A DNA stretch of 64,000 bases. Source: Bacillota bacterium (GTDB lineage Bacteria; Bacillota; Clostridia; Acetivibrionales; DTU013). Position numbers and translations under genes: made by a program. A model generated the notes under the pieces. The model was not told the origin of the DNA. It saw only the letters and a list, made by a program, of their open reading frames with translations, and did no database searches. Location: positions 190,725-254,724 of the forward strand of contig JAEZYU010000061.1 in NCBI GenBank assembly GCA_023418915.1, given 5' to 3'. This document shows, one piece after another, positions 53,654-62,564 of this stretch (the first letter of the stretch is position 1; every line of letters begins with the position of its first letter).

Positions 53654-55822
53654 ATGGAAAAAAGACCTGCTTACCTTGACGAAAATCTAAGCTTTGAAGA
53701 GCGCGCTAAGGATCTTGTATCCCGCATGACCCTTGAAGAGAAAGTCACACAAATGCTGCATGGTTCTCCTGCTATCCCGAGACTTGGAATACCGGCTTAC
53801 AACTGGTGGAACGAAGCGCTCCACGGAGTCGCAAGAGCGGGTGTTGCCACTGTTTTCCCGCAGGCGATAGGGATAGCGGCCACCTTCGACGAGGAACTTG
53901 TTTATAAGATTGCAGATGTAATATCAACCGAGGGAAGGGCAAAATACCACGAAAACATCCGAAAGGGCGACCATGACATATATAAGGGTCTTACCTTCTG
54001 GTCGCCGAACATCAATATATTCAGAGACCCAAGATGGGGTCGCGGCCATGAGACCTACGGTGAGGATCCTTACCTGACGGGAAGGCTCGGTGTAGCTTTT
54101 GTAAAGGGCATCCAGGGCGATGACAAAAAATATCTGAAAGCAGCCGCATGTGCAAAACATTATGCCGTACATAGCGGTCCGGAAGGCGAAAGGCATAGCT
54201 TCAATGCCGTTGTTGATAAAAAAGATCTGTGCGAGACATACCTGCCGGCATTCAAGGAATTGGTACAGGAAGCCGAAGTAGAAGCAGTAATGGGCGCATA
54301 CAACAGGACCAATGGAGAGCCTTGCTGCGGCAGTAAGACTCTCCTTATTGACATACTTCGCAAGGAGTGGGGCTTCAAAGGCCACGTCACTTCAGACTGC
54401 TGGGCTATAAAGGATTTTCATGAAGGACATATGGTGACAAAAACCGCTCCAGAATCAGTTGCACTGGCTCTCAGGAACGGCTGTGACGTCAATTGCGGTA
54501 ATCTGTTCGCAAATCTTCTCATAGCTCATAAGGAAGGCCTGGTCACCGAAGAGGAAATCGACGGAGCTGTAACAAGGCTTTTCACCACGCGTATGAAGCT
54601 GGGCATGTTCGATGATCAGAAAAAGGTGCCATTCAGCAGCATCCCTTATGAGATGAACAGCTGCAGGAAACACAGCGACTTTTCAGTAGAAGTTGCGAAA
54701 AAATCGATGGTATTGCTTAAAAACGAAGGGAATCTACTGCCGCTTGATAGGAAAAAGCTAAAGTCAATTGCCGTCATAGGCCCCAACGCAGACAGCAGAG
54801 ATGCTCTTCAGGGCAACTATTTCGGCACATCCGACAGATATGTCACAGTACTTGACGGTATCAGAGCAGCGGCAGGTGATGACATAAGGCTCTTTTACTC
54901 GGAAGGCTGTCATCTGTACAAGGACAGGAGTTCAGGACTTGCAGCTCCGCGTGATCGTATCGGTGAAGCCCTCGCAGCAGCTGAACGCTCCGATGTCGTC
55001 GTGATGTGCCTTGGTCTGGATGCTACCATAGAGGGTGAAGAAGGAGATACCGGCAACGAATTTGCAAGCGGTGACAAGCTGGATCTTAAACTGCCCGGTC
55101 TGCAGCAGGAACTGCTTGAGAAGGTATGTGCCACCGGTAAACCGGTTGTACTGGTACTTCTGACAGGAAGTGCATTAGCAGTCAAATGGGCAGATGAGCA
55201 TGTACCTGCAATAGTTCAGGCATGGTATCCCGGCGGCCGCGGAGGTGAAGCTGTCGCATCACTGCTGTTTGGTGATTACAGCCCGTCAGGCAGACTGCCT
55301 GTGACATTCTACGCATCTACAGAAGAATTGCCTGATTTCCGTGATTATTCGATGAAAAACAGGACATACAGATATATGAAAAACGAAGCGCTTTATCCAT
55401 TCGGGTATGGCCTGAGCTATACAAAATTCGAGTACAGCTCAATAAGGATCACAGATTCTGTCAGGGCAGGCGAAACCGTCACCTGCAGTGTCAAAGTCAG
55501 GAACGCGGGCAAAGTTGCATCCGAGGAGACTGTCCAGCTCTATCTGAAGGATGTGGAAGCAAGCGTAAAAATTCCGAAATGGCAGCTCAAAGGAGTCAGG
55601 AAGGTATTTGTTGAAGCCGGCAGCGAGAAGGAAGTCACCTTTACACTGACACCCAGACAGATGGCTTTAGTCGACAACGACGGTAACACTGTACTGGAGC
55701 CCGGCACCTTTGAAGTGTATATCGGCGGCAGCCAGCCTGATGCCAGAAGCATCAAGCTGACCGGTACCCCGGTACAGAAAGCTGCCTTTGAAGTCACCGG
55801 CACTAGAATGGAACTGGTATAA
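53654..55822 (+). CDS. GH3 beta-glucosidase/beta-xylosidase
   Basis: 722 residues. Starts with NLSFEERAKDLVSRMTLEEKVTQM, then the GH3 N-domain (NWWNEALHGVARAG, SPNINIFRDPRWGRGHETYGEDPY, nucleophile Asp248 in TSDCWAI), the C-terminal alpha/beta domain (GPNADSRDALQGNYFG, LDATIEGEEGD) and a fibronectin-III-like tail (YPFGYGLSYTKFEY...). NWWNEALHGVA favours the xylosidase/arabinosidase subgroup. No signal peptide. AAGGAGG precedes the ATG. It is divergent from GH127, consistent with arabinoxylan oligosaccharide breakdown. Confidence 0.93.
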   Translation: MEKRPAYLDENLSFEERAKDLVSRMTLEEKVTQMLHGSPAIPRLGIPAYNWWNEALHGVARAGVATVFPQAIGIAATFDEELVYKIADVISTEGRAKYHENIRKGDHDIYKGLTFWSPNINIFRDPRWGRGHETYGEDPYLTGRLGVAFVKGIQGDDKKYLKAAACAKHYAVHSGPEGERHSFNAVVDKKDLCETYLPAFKELVQEAEVEAVMGAYNRTNGEPCCGSKTLLIDILRKEWGFKGHVTSDCWAIKDFHEGHMVTKTAPESVALALRNGCDVNCGNLFANLLIAHKEGLVTEEEIDGAVTRLFTTRMKLGMFDDQKKVPFSSIPYEMNSCRKHSDFSVEVAKKSMVLLKNEGNLLPLDRKKLKSIAVIGPNADSRDALQGNYFGTSDRYVTVLDGIRAAAGDDIRLFYSEGCHLYKDRSSGLAAPRDRIGEALAAAERSDVVVMCLGLDATIEGEEGDTGNEFASGDKLDLKLPGLQQELLEKVCATGKPVVLVLLTGSALAVKWADEHVPAIVQAWYPGGRGGEAVASLLFGDYSPSGRLPVTFYASTEELPDFRDYSMKNRTYRYMKNEALYPFGYGLSYTKFEYSSIRITDSVRAGETVTCSVKVRNAGKVASEETVQLYLKDVEASVKIPKWQLKGVRKVFVEAGSEKEVTFTLTPRQMALVDNDGNTVLEPGTFEVYIGGSQPDARSIKLTGTPVQKAAFEVTGTRMELV

Positions 55823-55823
55823 T

Positions 55824-55907
55824 AGAATCTAATCGAATCTCATACTATGGACCGGCAGAATTTAATCGAATCTCATACCGTGGACCGGCAGAATTTGCCG
55901 GTCCTTT
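55824..55907 (+). terminator. Terminator of GH3 gene with duplicated upstream unit
   Basis: A 33-bp unit (AATCGAATCTCATAC...GGACCGGC) occurs twice (55824-55856, 55857-55889). The second copy runs into the inverted repeat GGACCGGCA (55882-55890) / TGCCGGTCC (55896-55904) and TTTC, which is the terminator. The first copy supplies only a left arm. Confidence 0.75.
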
Positions 55908-56201
55908 CATATTGCCTGCCTCCCATTATGGCTCGCCTCGTTGCGAACATCCTATCGACATCTCCGCCAGCTGCACCACCGGCATCATCGCTGGCTATAC
56001 CTCTCTTAGCGTAATGCAACTGGCAACGCCACACTCTTCCCGCCCATATGCACTGTCCTTCAGCTCAACGTCACATTCTTCCCGCTTCGCACCGCCGCTT
56101 ACAGTGCCATTTACAATACCATTTCCAACTCACAGTTGATAGTGCGCTTGCCTTTAGATCATGATGCAATTTCGAATCTCGGAAATACACAACACCAAAA
56201 A

Positions 56202-56319
56202 TGGACAAAAATTCAACTATAGGACACTTTAGTTACCATAATCTATCGTTTCACTCAATTATTACGTGAAAAACAAGCCCTTATAAAAAAAATTCGTCCT
56301 ATACTGGAATTTTTGTCCA
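56202..56319 (+). mobile_element. 118-bp inverted-repeat element, copy D2
   Basis: TGGACAAAAATTCAACTATA at one end and the inverse of TGGACAAAAATTCCAGTATA at the other. Same length and internal CATAATC as D1 and D3. Its right end lies 20 bp before the nuclease start codon, so a promoter may be provided by or disturbed by the element. Confidence 0.8.
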
Positions 56320-56339
56320 ATATAATTTATAATGGTTTT

Positions 56340-57224
56340 ATGGAAGAATATGTTAGTAATTTCTCTGCTGCAAAAATGTGGAATATACCGTATATTGATA
56401 CAATCTTCGGATCTATATCCGAAAAAAGAGTGAACCGGGTCGATATTACTGTTTCTGGGCAAAGTGATAGATTCAGCAATAAAGGTAAAAAGGTCCATTC
56501 ATGTCAGCTTGCTCTTCCCGCCGGTGCAGTAGTTCTTCGCAATGGCACTTGGGTTGCGTCTCCAGAATTGTTGTTTCTGGAACTTGCCAGCAAACTGAGT
56601 ATCCATCGGTTCATCCTTCTAGGCCTCCAGTTGTGCTCACATAAGCAGGGCAGACCTTCCGAGGCGGTTACAACAAAGCAAAGGCTAACCGCATTTCTGG
56701 CAAAAACACCGGGGCACCTGGGACATCGCAAAGCTTTACGAGCGGTGAAATATATTGAAAACGGCTCTGCATCCGTTATGGAATCAATTGCCTATATGAT
56801 TCTGAGATTGCCTCACTCTTTGGGAGGTTATGGACTAAATGGAGCTGTTTTTAATTATGAGATAAAGTTAATCCGTGAAGCGCAAATACGTCTCAGACAA
56901 AATTGCTACTTCGTGGATCTGTATTACAGGCATGCGAAAGTGGCTGTCGAGTATGATAGCTTCGCTTTTCATAACAGCCCGTTGGAGCAGGGTAAAGATT
57001 TGATACGATCTGCCGTACTTGAAAGGCATGGCATAGATGTAATGCATATGAGTACCATTCAGCTATATGACAGCGAAGCATGCAAAGATTTTGCGTATAA
57101 TCTGGCAACCCACCTCAACAAACGTATACGTATACGCACAAACAAGTTTGACAAGTATCATGTATTACTAAGGGATTTATTGCCGGACAGAAAAACTGCT
57201 TCTCGTACCGATGAATCAATATAG
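56340..57224 (+). CDS. DUF559-like PD-(D/E)XK nuclease with AbiEi-like N-terminal region
   Basis: 294 residues from ATG 56340. The N-terminus (FSAAKMWNIPY) resembles the HTH start of AbiEi-like proteins, and the middle (VASPELLFLELASKL) matches the family segment. The C-terminus (SVMESIAYMILRLP..., CYFVDLYYRHAKVAVEYDSFAFH...DLIRSAVLERHGIDVM) has the layout of Vsr/DUF559 endonucleases, with Asp in FVDLYY and VEYD as core acidic residues. No ribosome site: TATAAT lies 12-19 bp upstream, so a leaderless transcript is possible. Flanked by 118-bp elements D2 and D3. Function unknown; AbiEi-DUF559 fusions are suspected defence or toxin proteins. Confidence 0.7.
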   Translation: MEEYVSNFSAAKMWNIPYIDTIFGSISEKRVNRVDITVSGQSDRFSNKGKKVHSCQLALPAGAVVLRNGTWVASPELLFLELASKLSIHRFILLGLQLCSHKQGRPSEAVTTKQRLTAFLAKTPGHLGHRKALRAVKYIENGSASVMESIAYMILRLPHSLGGYGLNGAVFNYEIKLIREAQIRLRQNCYFVDLYYRHAKVAVEYDSFAFHNSPLEQGKDLIRSAVLERHGIDVMHMSTIQLYDSEACKDFAYNLATHLNKRIRIRTNKFDKYHVLLRDLLPDRKTASRTDESI

Positions 57225-57278
57225 CTCATCGAAATTTCAGCATTCAATGGATCTCTCATACACCCCCTCCAAATATCA

Positions 57279-57385
57279 ACATCTTACACCCCCGCAATAT
57301 ATCTGCATCTTACACCCCCGCAATACATCTGCATACACCCCCGCAATACATCTGCATCTTACACCCACGCAATACATCCAAGCAG
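57279..57385. repeat. Four tandem 23-26-bp repeats
   Basis: CATCTTACACCCCCGCAATA plus (T/C)ATCTG, four units; the third lacks three bases. It lies right after the nuclease gene. Confidence 0.85.
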
Positions 57386-57458
57386 TACACCTAAGAGACA
57401 TTATCCATCCTGAACGGATCAACAATATTGTAGTTCCAACAGTATTAGTCGAGTTAAG

Positions 57459-57576
57459 TGGACAAAAAATCAAGTATAGGACGAATTAGTAAACATAATC
57501 AAGAGATTTATGCTGTTATTGCATGAAAAACATACAATTTCTTATATTTTTCTGCCTATACTTGATTTTTTGTCCA
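57459..57576 (+). mobile_element. 118-bp inverted-repeat element, copy D3
   Basis: TGGACAAAAAATCAAGTATA at one end and its exact inverse at the other, so both arms changed together relative to D1/D2 (AAAATCAA against AAATTCAA). Contains AACATAATC. Together with D2 it brackets the nuclease gene (57224 stop). Confidence 0.8.
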
Positions 57577-57670
57577 AGTTGATAACACATCTTTGACTGT
57601 AGATGAGTCGAGTAAGCTAAATCATATCACATTAACAATTAAAAGTAGCAGAATTTGAGTGTTCGAATGA

Positions 57671-57796
57671 GTATAGTGCAGTATAGGAGCAGTATCGTGC
57701 GGGATAGGAGCAGTATAGTGCAGTATAGGAGCAGTATCGTGCGGGATAGGAGCAGTATACTGCAGTATAGGAGCAGTATAGTGCAGTATACTGCGG
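57671..57796. repeat. Six tandem 21-bp repeats
   Basis: GTAT(A/C)(G/C)TGC(A/G)G(T/G)ATAGGAGCA, alternating between an ATAGTGCAG and an ATCGTGCGG form, then decaying into GTGCGGGATA units up to 57830. Minus-strand open frames here are produced by the period of 21 and look accidental. Confidence 0.9.
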
Positions 57797-57900
57797 GATA
57801 GTGCGGGATAGTGCGAGATAGTGCGGGATATCACACACATTATGGCTTGCCTCGTTGCGGACAGGCCCGGTATCTGATATGATGATATCGAGGTGTTTCC

Positions 57901-58752
57901 ATGAAACTCGAAGGCCTGCATGAAAAAGAAATATTCACAGAGCATTACCCTTTCCGGCTTGTAGAAAACACAGCAGATGAGTTCATATACCCGATGCACT
58001 GGCATAATGCGGCCGAGCTGGTCTATAATGCTGCAGGTAGATGCTGTATCAGTGTTTCAGGTTCAGAGTATACACTGAACTGTGGTGAACTGCTGCTTAT
58101 ACCTACAGGAGAGATCCATGAAATAACCTCATGCAGTAAAAACGGCAAGAGATATTTTATTCAATTTAATATATCAACACTTGACGGTTTCGGCGGAATC
58201 AACGATATAAGGCCATATATGGATAGTATCATAAAAATTGATAAGGACACTTGTCCCGAACTGAGAAGCTCTGTTGAAAAATGTGTCATTGAGCTGATCA
58301 GCGAACATGAGAAGAAAGACTATGCCTACGCATTATCTCTCAATGCCAGGATATTCGACATAATCGTACTCATATCAAGGAGCATGGCGAAATCCGTTCA
58401 TAACGGCGAAAACAAGGGCAGGAAAATTGCCGGACTAAAGCAGATAAACAGAGCTTTCGAATATATCGAGAAAAACTATCCACTGCACATTACATTAAAA
58501 GATGTGTCAGGCGCAGCCGGCTTTAGTGAATACTATTTTTCCAGATTATTCAAGGAGTACACCGGCCAAAGCTTTCTGAACTATTTGAACAGCTACAGGG
58601 TAAAGCAGGCCGAAAAGCTGCTTAAATCCACAGAATTGCCGGTGCTGGATATTGCGCTGGAATCAGGGTTCAACAGCCTGCCTACCTTCAACAGGATATT
58701 CAAAAGGGTAAAGGGCTGCTCTCCGACTTATTACCGCAAAGCGGGTGTATGA
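57901..58752 (+). CDS. AraC family transcriptional regulator
   Basis: 283 residues: an N-terminal cupin sensor (YPMHWHNAAELVYNAAGRC, LNCGELLLIPTGEIHEITS) and a C-terminal double HTH (NRAFEYIEKNYPLHITLKDVSGAAGFSEYYFSRLFKEYTGQSFLNYLNSYRVKQAEKLLKSTELPVLDIALESGFNSLPTFNRIFKRVKGCSPTYYRK). GAGGTG precedes the ATG by 6 bp. It stands convergent with agmatinase; the regulated genes cannot be named. Confidence 0.93.
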   Translation: MKLEGLHEKEIFTEHYPFRLVENTADEFIYPMHWHNAAELVYNAAGRCCISVSGSEYTLNCGELLLIPTGEIHEITSCSKNGKRYFIQFNISTLDGFGGINDIRPYMDSIIKIDKDTCPELRSSVEKCVIELISEHEKKDYAYALSLNARIFDIIVLISRSMAKSVHNGENKGRKIAGLKQINRAFEYIEKNYPLHITLKDVSGAAGFSEYYFSRLFKEYTGQSFLNYLNSYRVKQAEKLLKSTELPVLDIALESGFNSLPTFNRIFKRVKGCSPTYYRKAGV

Positions 58753-58778
58753 CCATACTAATCCATAACATGCTGCAT

Positions 58779-59630
58779 TCATCCCATGAGCAGCAACACC
58801 TCACGCATTACCTTGCAGGCAGCGGCGGTAGACACACCTGAGCTGTCAAGCTGCGGTGCCAGCTCCACTACATCAGCAGCAACGATGTTCAGGCCTTTAA
58901 AGCTGCACAATGCCTCCTGGAGCTCTCTGTATGACACTCCTCCCGGCTCTGGTGTTCCGGTACCGGACATTATGGAAGGATCAAGAACATCCAGATCTAT
59001 TGTCAGATAGACAGGTTTACCAGCAAGATCAGCAGCTGCTTCTTTTGCATCTGACAGATCAAACGGCCTCAGATTCGTATGACCTTTGCGAGCCCATAAA
59101 AACTCCTCTCTCAGGCCGCTGCGAATGCCAAGCTGCCATATACGCCTATCACCAACCATGTCCCATATCCTTTTGACAACACTGGAGTGCGACAGCCTTT
59201 CCCCAAGGTATTCATCCCGAAGATCCGTATGAGCATCCAGATGCAGCAGGCATAAATCAGGATATTTTTCAAATACAGCTTCAAATGCAGGGAGCGTCAC
59301 AAGGTGCTCACCGCCTATCATAAATGGTTTTTTCCCCGACTTGACAATATCCGAAGCAGTACGGCGTATCATATCCAAAGCAGCATCTGTATTGCCAAAA
59401 GGAAGCTCCAGATCACCACTGTCACATATAGATGTGTCCGAAATGTCCATATCCAATGCAGGTGAATAAGTCTCAAGCCCATAAAACTCTGACCTCATTG
59501 CCTGCGGCCCAAAACGCGAACCCGGCCGATAACTTACTGTACCATCGAAGCCGGCGCCAAATAGTATAATATCGGCATTCTCCATGCAGGCGTCACAACC
59601 CATAAATCTAGGAAGCATCAATCCACTCAT
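58779..59630 (-). CDS. speB: Agmatinase
   Basis: 283 residues from ATG 59630 (GGAGGG six bases upstream). Ureohydrolase with all manganese ligands: GGEHLVT, LDAHTDLRDEY and TIDLDVLDPSIMSGTGTPEPGG. It hydrolyses agmatine to putrescine and urea in polyamine synthesis. An N-terminal RF(M/L)GC segment and ILFGAGFDGTVSYRPGSRFGP are typical of bacterial SpeB. It stands alone without speA or speE nearby. Confidence 0.93.
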   Translation of the reverse strand: MSGLMLPRFMGCDACMENADIILFGAGFDGTVSYRPGSRFGPQAMRSEFYGLETYSPALDMDISDTSICDSGDLELPFGNTDAALDMIRRTASDIVKSGKKPFMIGGEHLVTLPAFEAVFEKYPDLCLLHLDAHTDLRDEYLGERLSHSSVVKRIWDMVGDRRIWQLGIRSGLREEFLWARKGHTNLRPFDLSDAKEAAADLAGKPVYLTIDLDVLDPSIMSGTGTPEPGGVSYRELQEALCSFKGLNIVAADVVELAPQLDSSGVSTAAACKVMREVLLLMG

Positions 59631-59673
59631 CAAAAGCCCTCCATATACATACTTATAACACTTCGTTTCAAAG

Positions 59674-59740
59674 AAACTATTCCGCTACTGAGCTTTGCGC
59701 ATCTATAAAACTATTCCGCTACTGAGCTTTGCGCATCTCT
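59674..59740. repeat. Two tandem ~34-bp repeats
   Basis: ACTATTCCGCTACTGAGCTT plus TGCGCATCT occurs twice, followed by a third decayed copy (AACTATTCGGTATTCTGAG) to about 59762. Confidence 0.8.
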
Positions 59741-59837
59741 AAACTATTCGGTATTCTGAGTTTAACCACTCTATAAAAGATGCTCATAACACTGGCGCTT
59801 TTACACAATAAAAAAACTTTTGGAGTTCTGCCGCTCT

Positions 59838-59945
59838 GCACACTCTTTAATGCTATTCATAACACTACGTTCTGCACACTCTTTAATGCTGTTCATAACA
59901 CTACGTTCTGCACACTCTTTAGTGCTGTTCATAGCACTACGCTCT
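59838..59945. repeat. Three tandem 36-bp repeats
   Basis: GCACACTCTTTAATGCTRTT followed by CATARCACTACGYTCT, three consecutive units upstream of the SLH gene, then a partial TCACGCCC. The unit length is a multiple of three, giving false short frames on the plus strand. Confidence 0.9.
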
Positions 59946-60157
59946 TCACGCCCTTTGTACCCCTATACATGTTATCGAAATAATATCGATAAAAATTATA
60001 CACTTATCTGTCACTAGACTGCAATAGCCAAGCATTACCAGTATTTGTAACACTTTTGTTAGGTAAATTTCACTTTATTGTAACCAATTACCAATTGTGA
60101 TATGCGATACTATATTTATGCAGACATATGTTTTTTGTATTGGGAGGAGAATTAAGT

Positions 60158-62539
60158 ATGAAAAAACTGTCAAGGATCACCGCAGTCATATTATCTGCGA
60201 TACTGATCTTCACACTAACGACAACAGTCTATGCAGCCAATGACACATATCAGTTCTCTGATGTGAAAGATAACCACTGGGCGATAGACGAAATCATATG
60301 GATGATCCAAAACGAAATAATTGAGGGTGTTGGGGGCAACAGATTCGAACCCAACAGAGTCGTCACAAGGGCCGAGTTTGCAAAGATGATGGTCCTGACC
60401 CTCAGGATTCAGCTGTCAAGTCCAGGTACACCGTTTTTCCTCGATGTAAAAAGAAATGACTGGGAATATCAGTATGTAGAATCGGCTAGATTCTATCTCA
60501 CTGGCTTTAGAACTTCTGCGGGAGATTATTACAAGCCGGATGATGCAGCCGTCAGAGAAGACATGGCAGTCGCACTTGTTAAGGCTCTCGGATTCGACAA
60601 GGAAACCGCCGACCTAAGCACATTGAACAAGTTCGCTGACAGAGGCCAGATATCCGAGAATCTGCGCAGTCATGTCGCCCTGGCTGTAAAGCACGGTCTG
60701 ATGGAGGGCTACAACGAAAAAGGCGGCACCTACTTCAAACCCAAAAGCAGCCTGACAAGGGCTGAAGCCGCAGTACTGCTTTACAGAGCATTTAAAAATC
60801 ATGAAGATAAGATAACATATGATGATAACAAAGTCACCTATGATGATGACTACACCACACCGGTTGTGTCAGTGTCTGCCGAAAACAACAAGCTGGTGGT
60901 CAGCTGGAACAAGATAAATTCAAATAAACTAAAGGCCTATGCAGTGGTAGTGTCAAAGAACGATTCGTCGCCCAGATATGCAGACAACGGTTATCTGTAT
61001 TACATCACCGACAAAAACCAGACCCGCACTGTTATAGACAACAGCACCGAATACAGCGGCACAAGTGATTTCGGAAAATATTTAAAAAAGGGTGAAAGCT
61101 ACTATTTCAGCGTCACAGCCGTATATAACGACAGATATGTGGAAGGCAATACAGTAAGAAAGACATACAACGGTCCGGAAGATCCGACGAGGTATGAAGC
61201 CCCGAAGGTGTCCATTTCTATAGAAAACGATACTCATGTTGTCAGGTGGAATAAAATAGATACCCCAGACTTCAAGGCATATGCCATAGTGATATCAAAA
61301 GATGATGCGACACCGGTATATCCGGGCAACGGCTATCTTATCCACATAACAGACAAAAACAAATGCTATGCGGTAATAAACAACAACACAAAATATAATA
61401 AAGGCGATTTCGGAAACTATCTGACGAACGGTCAAAGATACTATGTGAGTGTAACAGCAGTATACAGAGACAGAAATGTTGCAGGAAATGCAGTACGTTT
61501 CCGATACGATGGTCCGGATAATCCTGAGGCCTATATATCGCCAAAGGTCACAGCTTCAGTGGAGAACAACAGGCATGTTCTCAGGTGGGATAGGATAGAT
61601 TCCTCCAATCTGCTCGGTTACAGGGTCGTTGCCTCAAAGGATGACTCATCACCTGAATATCCCGATAACGGGCACCTGTTCTGGATCACCGATAAGAACA
61701 GAAACTACGCAGTCATAGATAATTCAACCGCATATACAAGCGGTGATTTCGGAAAGTATTTTACAAACGGTCAAAGATACTATCTCGGTGTCACAGCTGT
61801 CTACAGGGACAGAAATGTAACCGGAAATGCAGTCAGGATAATGTATAGCGGAACAGAAAACCCCGATCTGTATCAAACTCCGGTCGTGACATCAGTTATT
61901 GAAAACGGCAGACTCGTCCTGAGGTGGAATAAAATTGATTCGCCCAAACTGCAAGGTTACAGAGTAGTTGCCTCAAAGGATGACTCATCCCCTGAATATC
62001 CCGACAACGGATACCTTTATTGGATCACCGATAAGAATAAAGACTATGCGGTGATTGATAATACTACTCCATACAACAGAGGCGATTTTGGAAAATACTT
62101 TGTAAGCGGTGAAACATATCACTTCAGCGTTACTGCAGTATACGATGACAGAAACGTAAAAGGTAATACGATAAAACGGAAATATGATGGCCCGGATAAT
62201 CCGGAGCTGTTCCCTGTGCCTGTTGTCAGAGCCGAATACGAAGATGGCAGGCTGGCAATAAAATGGGATAAGATCGTATCTCCCGAACTGCTGGAATACA
62301 GAGTGGTTATATCAAAAAATAATCAGTCACCCATATACCCCGCCAATGGATATTATGGAATATATGATAAGGATGTAACCTCAGTCATCCTCGATGACCT
62401 GGCTGAATACAAAAATGGTGACTTTAGAAAGCTTACCGATAGTACAGAGTACTATTTCAGTGTTACCGCAGTTTACAGCAACAGCAAATGCATTGCAGGA
62501 AATGCTGTGAAAAAGCTGTATTTGCTTCCTCCTCGGTAA
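60158..62539 (+). CDS. S-layer homology surface protein with five internal repeats
   Basis: 793 residues from ATG 60158 (GGGAGGAG before it). A signal peptide ends near AYA-AND (about 26). Three SLH domains follow (FSDVKDNHWAIDEIIWM, FLDVKRNDWEYQYVE, FADRGQISENLRSH; about 34-213), which tether it to cell-wall polysaccharide. Then come five ~113-residue Fn3-like repeats, starting near 233, 347, 460, 573 and 686, each with RWNKID, ASKDDSSPEYPDNG, ITDKN and FSVTAVY. Repeats 3 and 4 are nearly identical even in DNA, pointing to recent duplication. Probably an adhesin or structural wall protein. Ended by a strong terminator. Confidence 0.9.
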   Translation: MKKLSRITAVILSAILIFTLTTTVYAANDTYQFSDVKDNHWAIDEIIWMIQNEIIEGVGGNRFEPNRVVTRAEFAKMMVLTLRIQLSSPGTPFFLDVKRNDWEYQYVESARFYLTGFRTSAGDYYKPDDAAVREDMAVALVKALGFDKETADLSTLNKFADRGQISENLRSHVALAVKHGLMEGYNEKGGTYFKPKSSLTRAEAAVLLYRAFKNHEDKITYDDNKVTYDDDYTTPVVSVSAENNKLVVSWNKINSNKLKAYAVVVSKNDSSPRYADNGYLYYITDKNQTRTVIDNSTEYSGTSDFGKYLKKGESYYFSVTAVYNDRYVEGNTVRKTYNGPEDPTRYEAPKVSISIENDTHVVRWNKIDTPDFKAYAIVISKDDATPVYPGNGYLIHITDKNKCYAVINNNTKYNKGDFGNYLTNGQRYYVSVTAVYRDRNVAGNAVRFRYDGPDNPEAYISPKVTASVENNRHVLRWDRIDSSNLLGYRVVASKDDSSPEYPDNGHLFWITDKNRNYAVIDNSTAYTSGDFGKYFTNGQRYYLGVTAVYRDRNVTGNAVRIMYSGTENPDLYQTPVVTSVIENGRLVLRWNKIDSPKLQGYRVVASKDDSSPEYPDNGYLYWITDKNKDYAVIDNTTPYNRGDFGKYFVSGETYHFSVTAVYDDRNVKGNTIKRKYDGPDNPELFPVPVVRAEYEDGRLAIKWDKIVSPELLEYRVVISKNNQSPIYPANGYYGIYDKDVTSVILDDLAEYKNGDFRKLTDSTEYYFSVTAVYSNSKCIAGNAVKKLYLLPPR

Positions 62540-62564
62540 TAGGTAACTGGGCAGATACAGTAAG

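Noticed and set aside
57622..58005. Minus-strand frame with YCSYTALYCSYPAR repeats
   Set aside because: Produced by the 21-bp repeat array; no ribosome site, and it overlaps the start of the AraC gene.
59780..59983. Short plus-strand frame with CTLFNAIHNTT repeats
   Set aside because: Created by the 36-bp tandem repeats; no start signal and no resemblance to a protein family.
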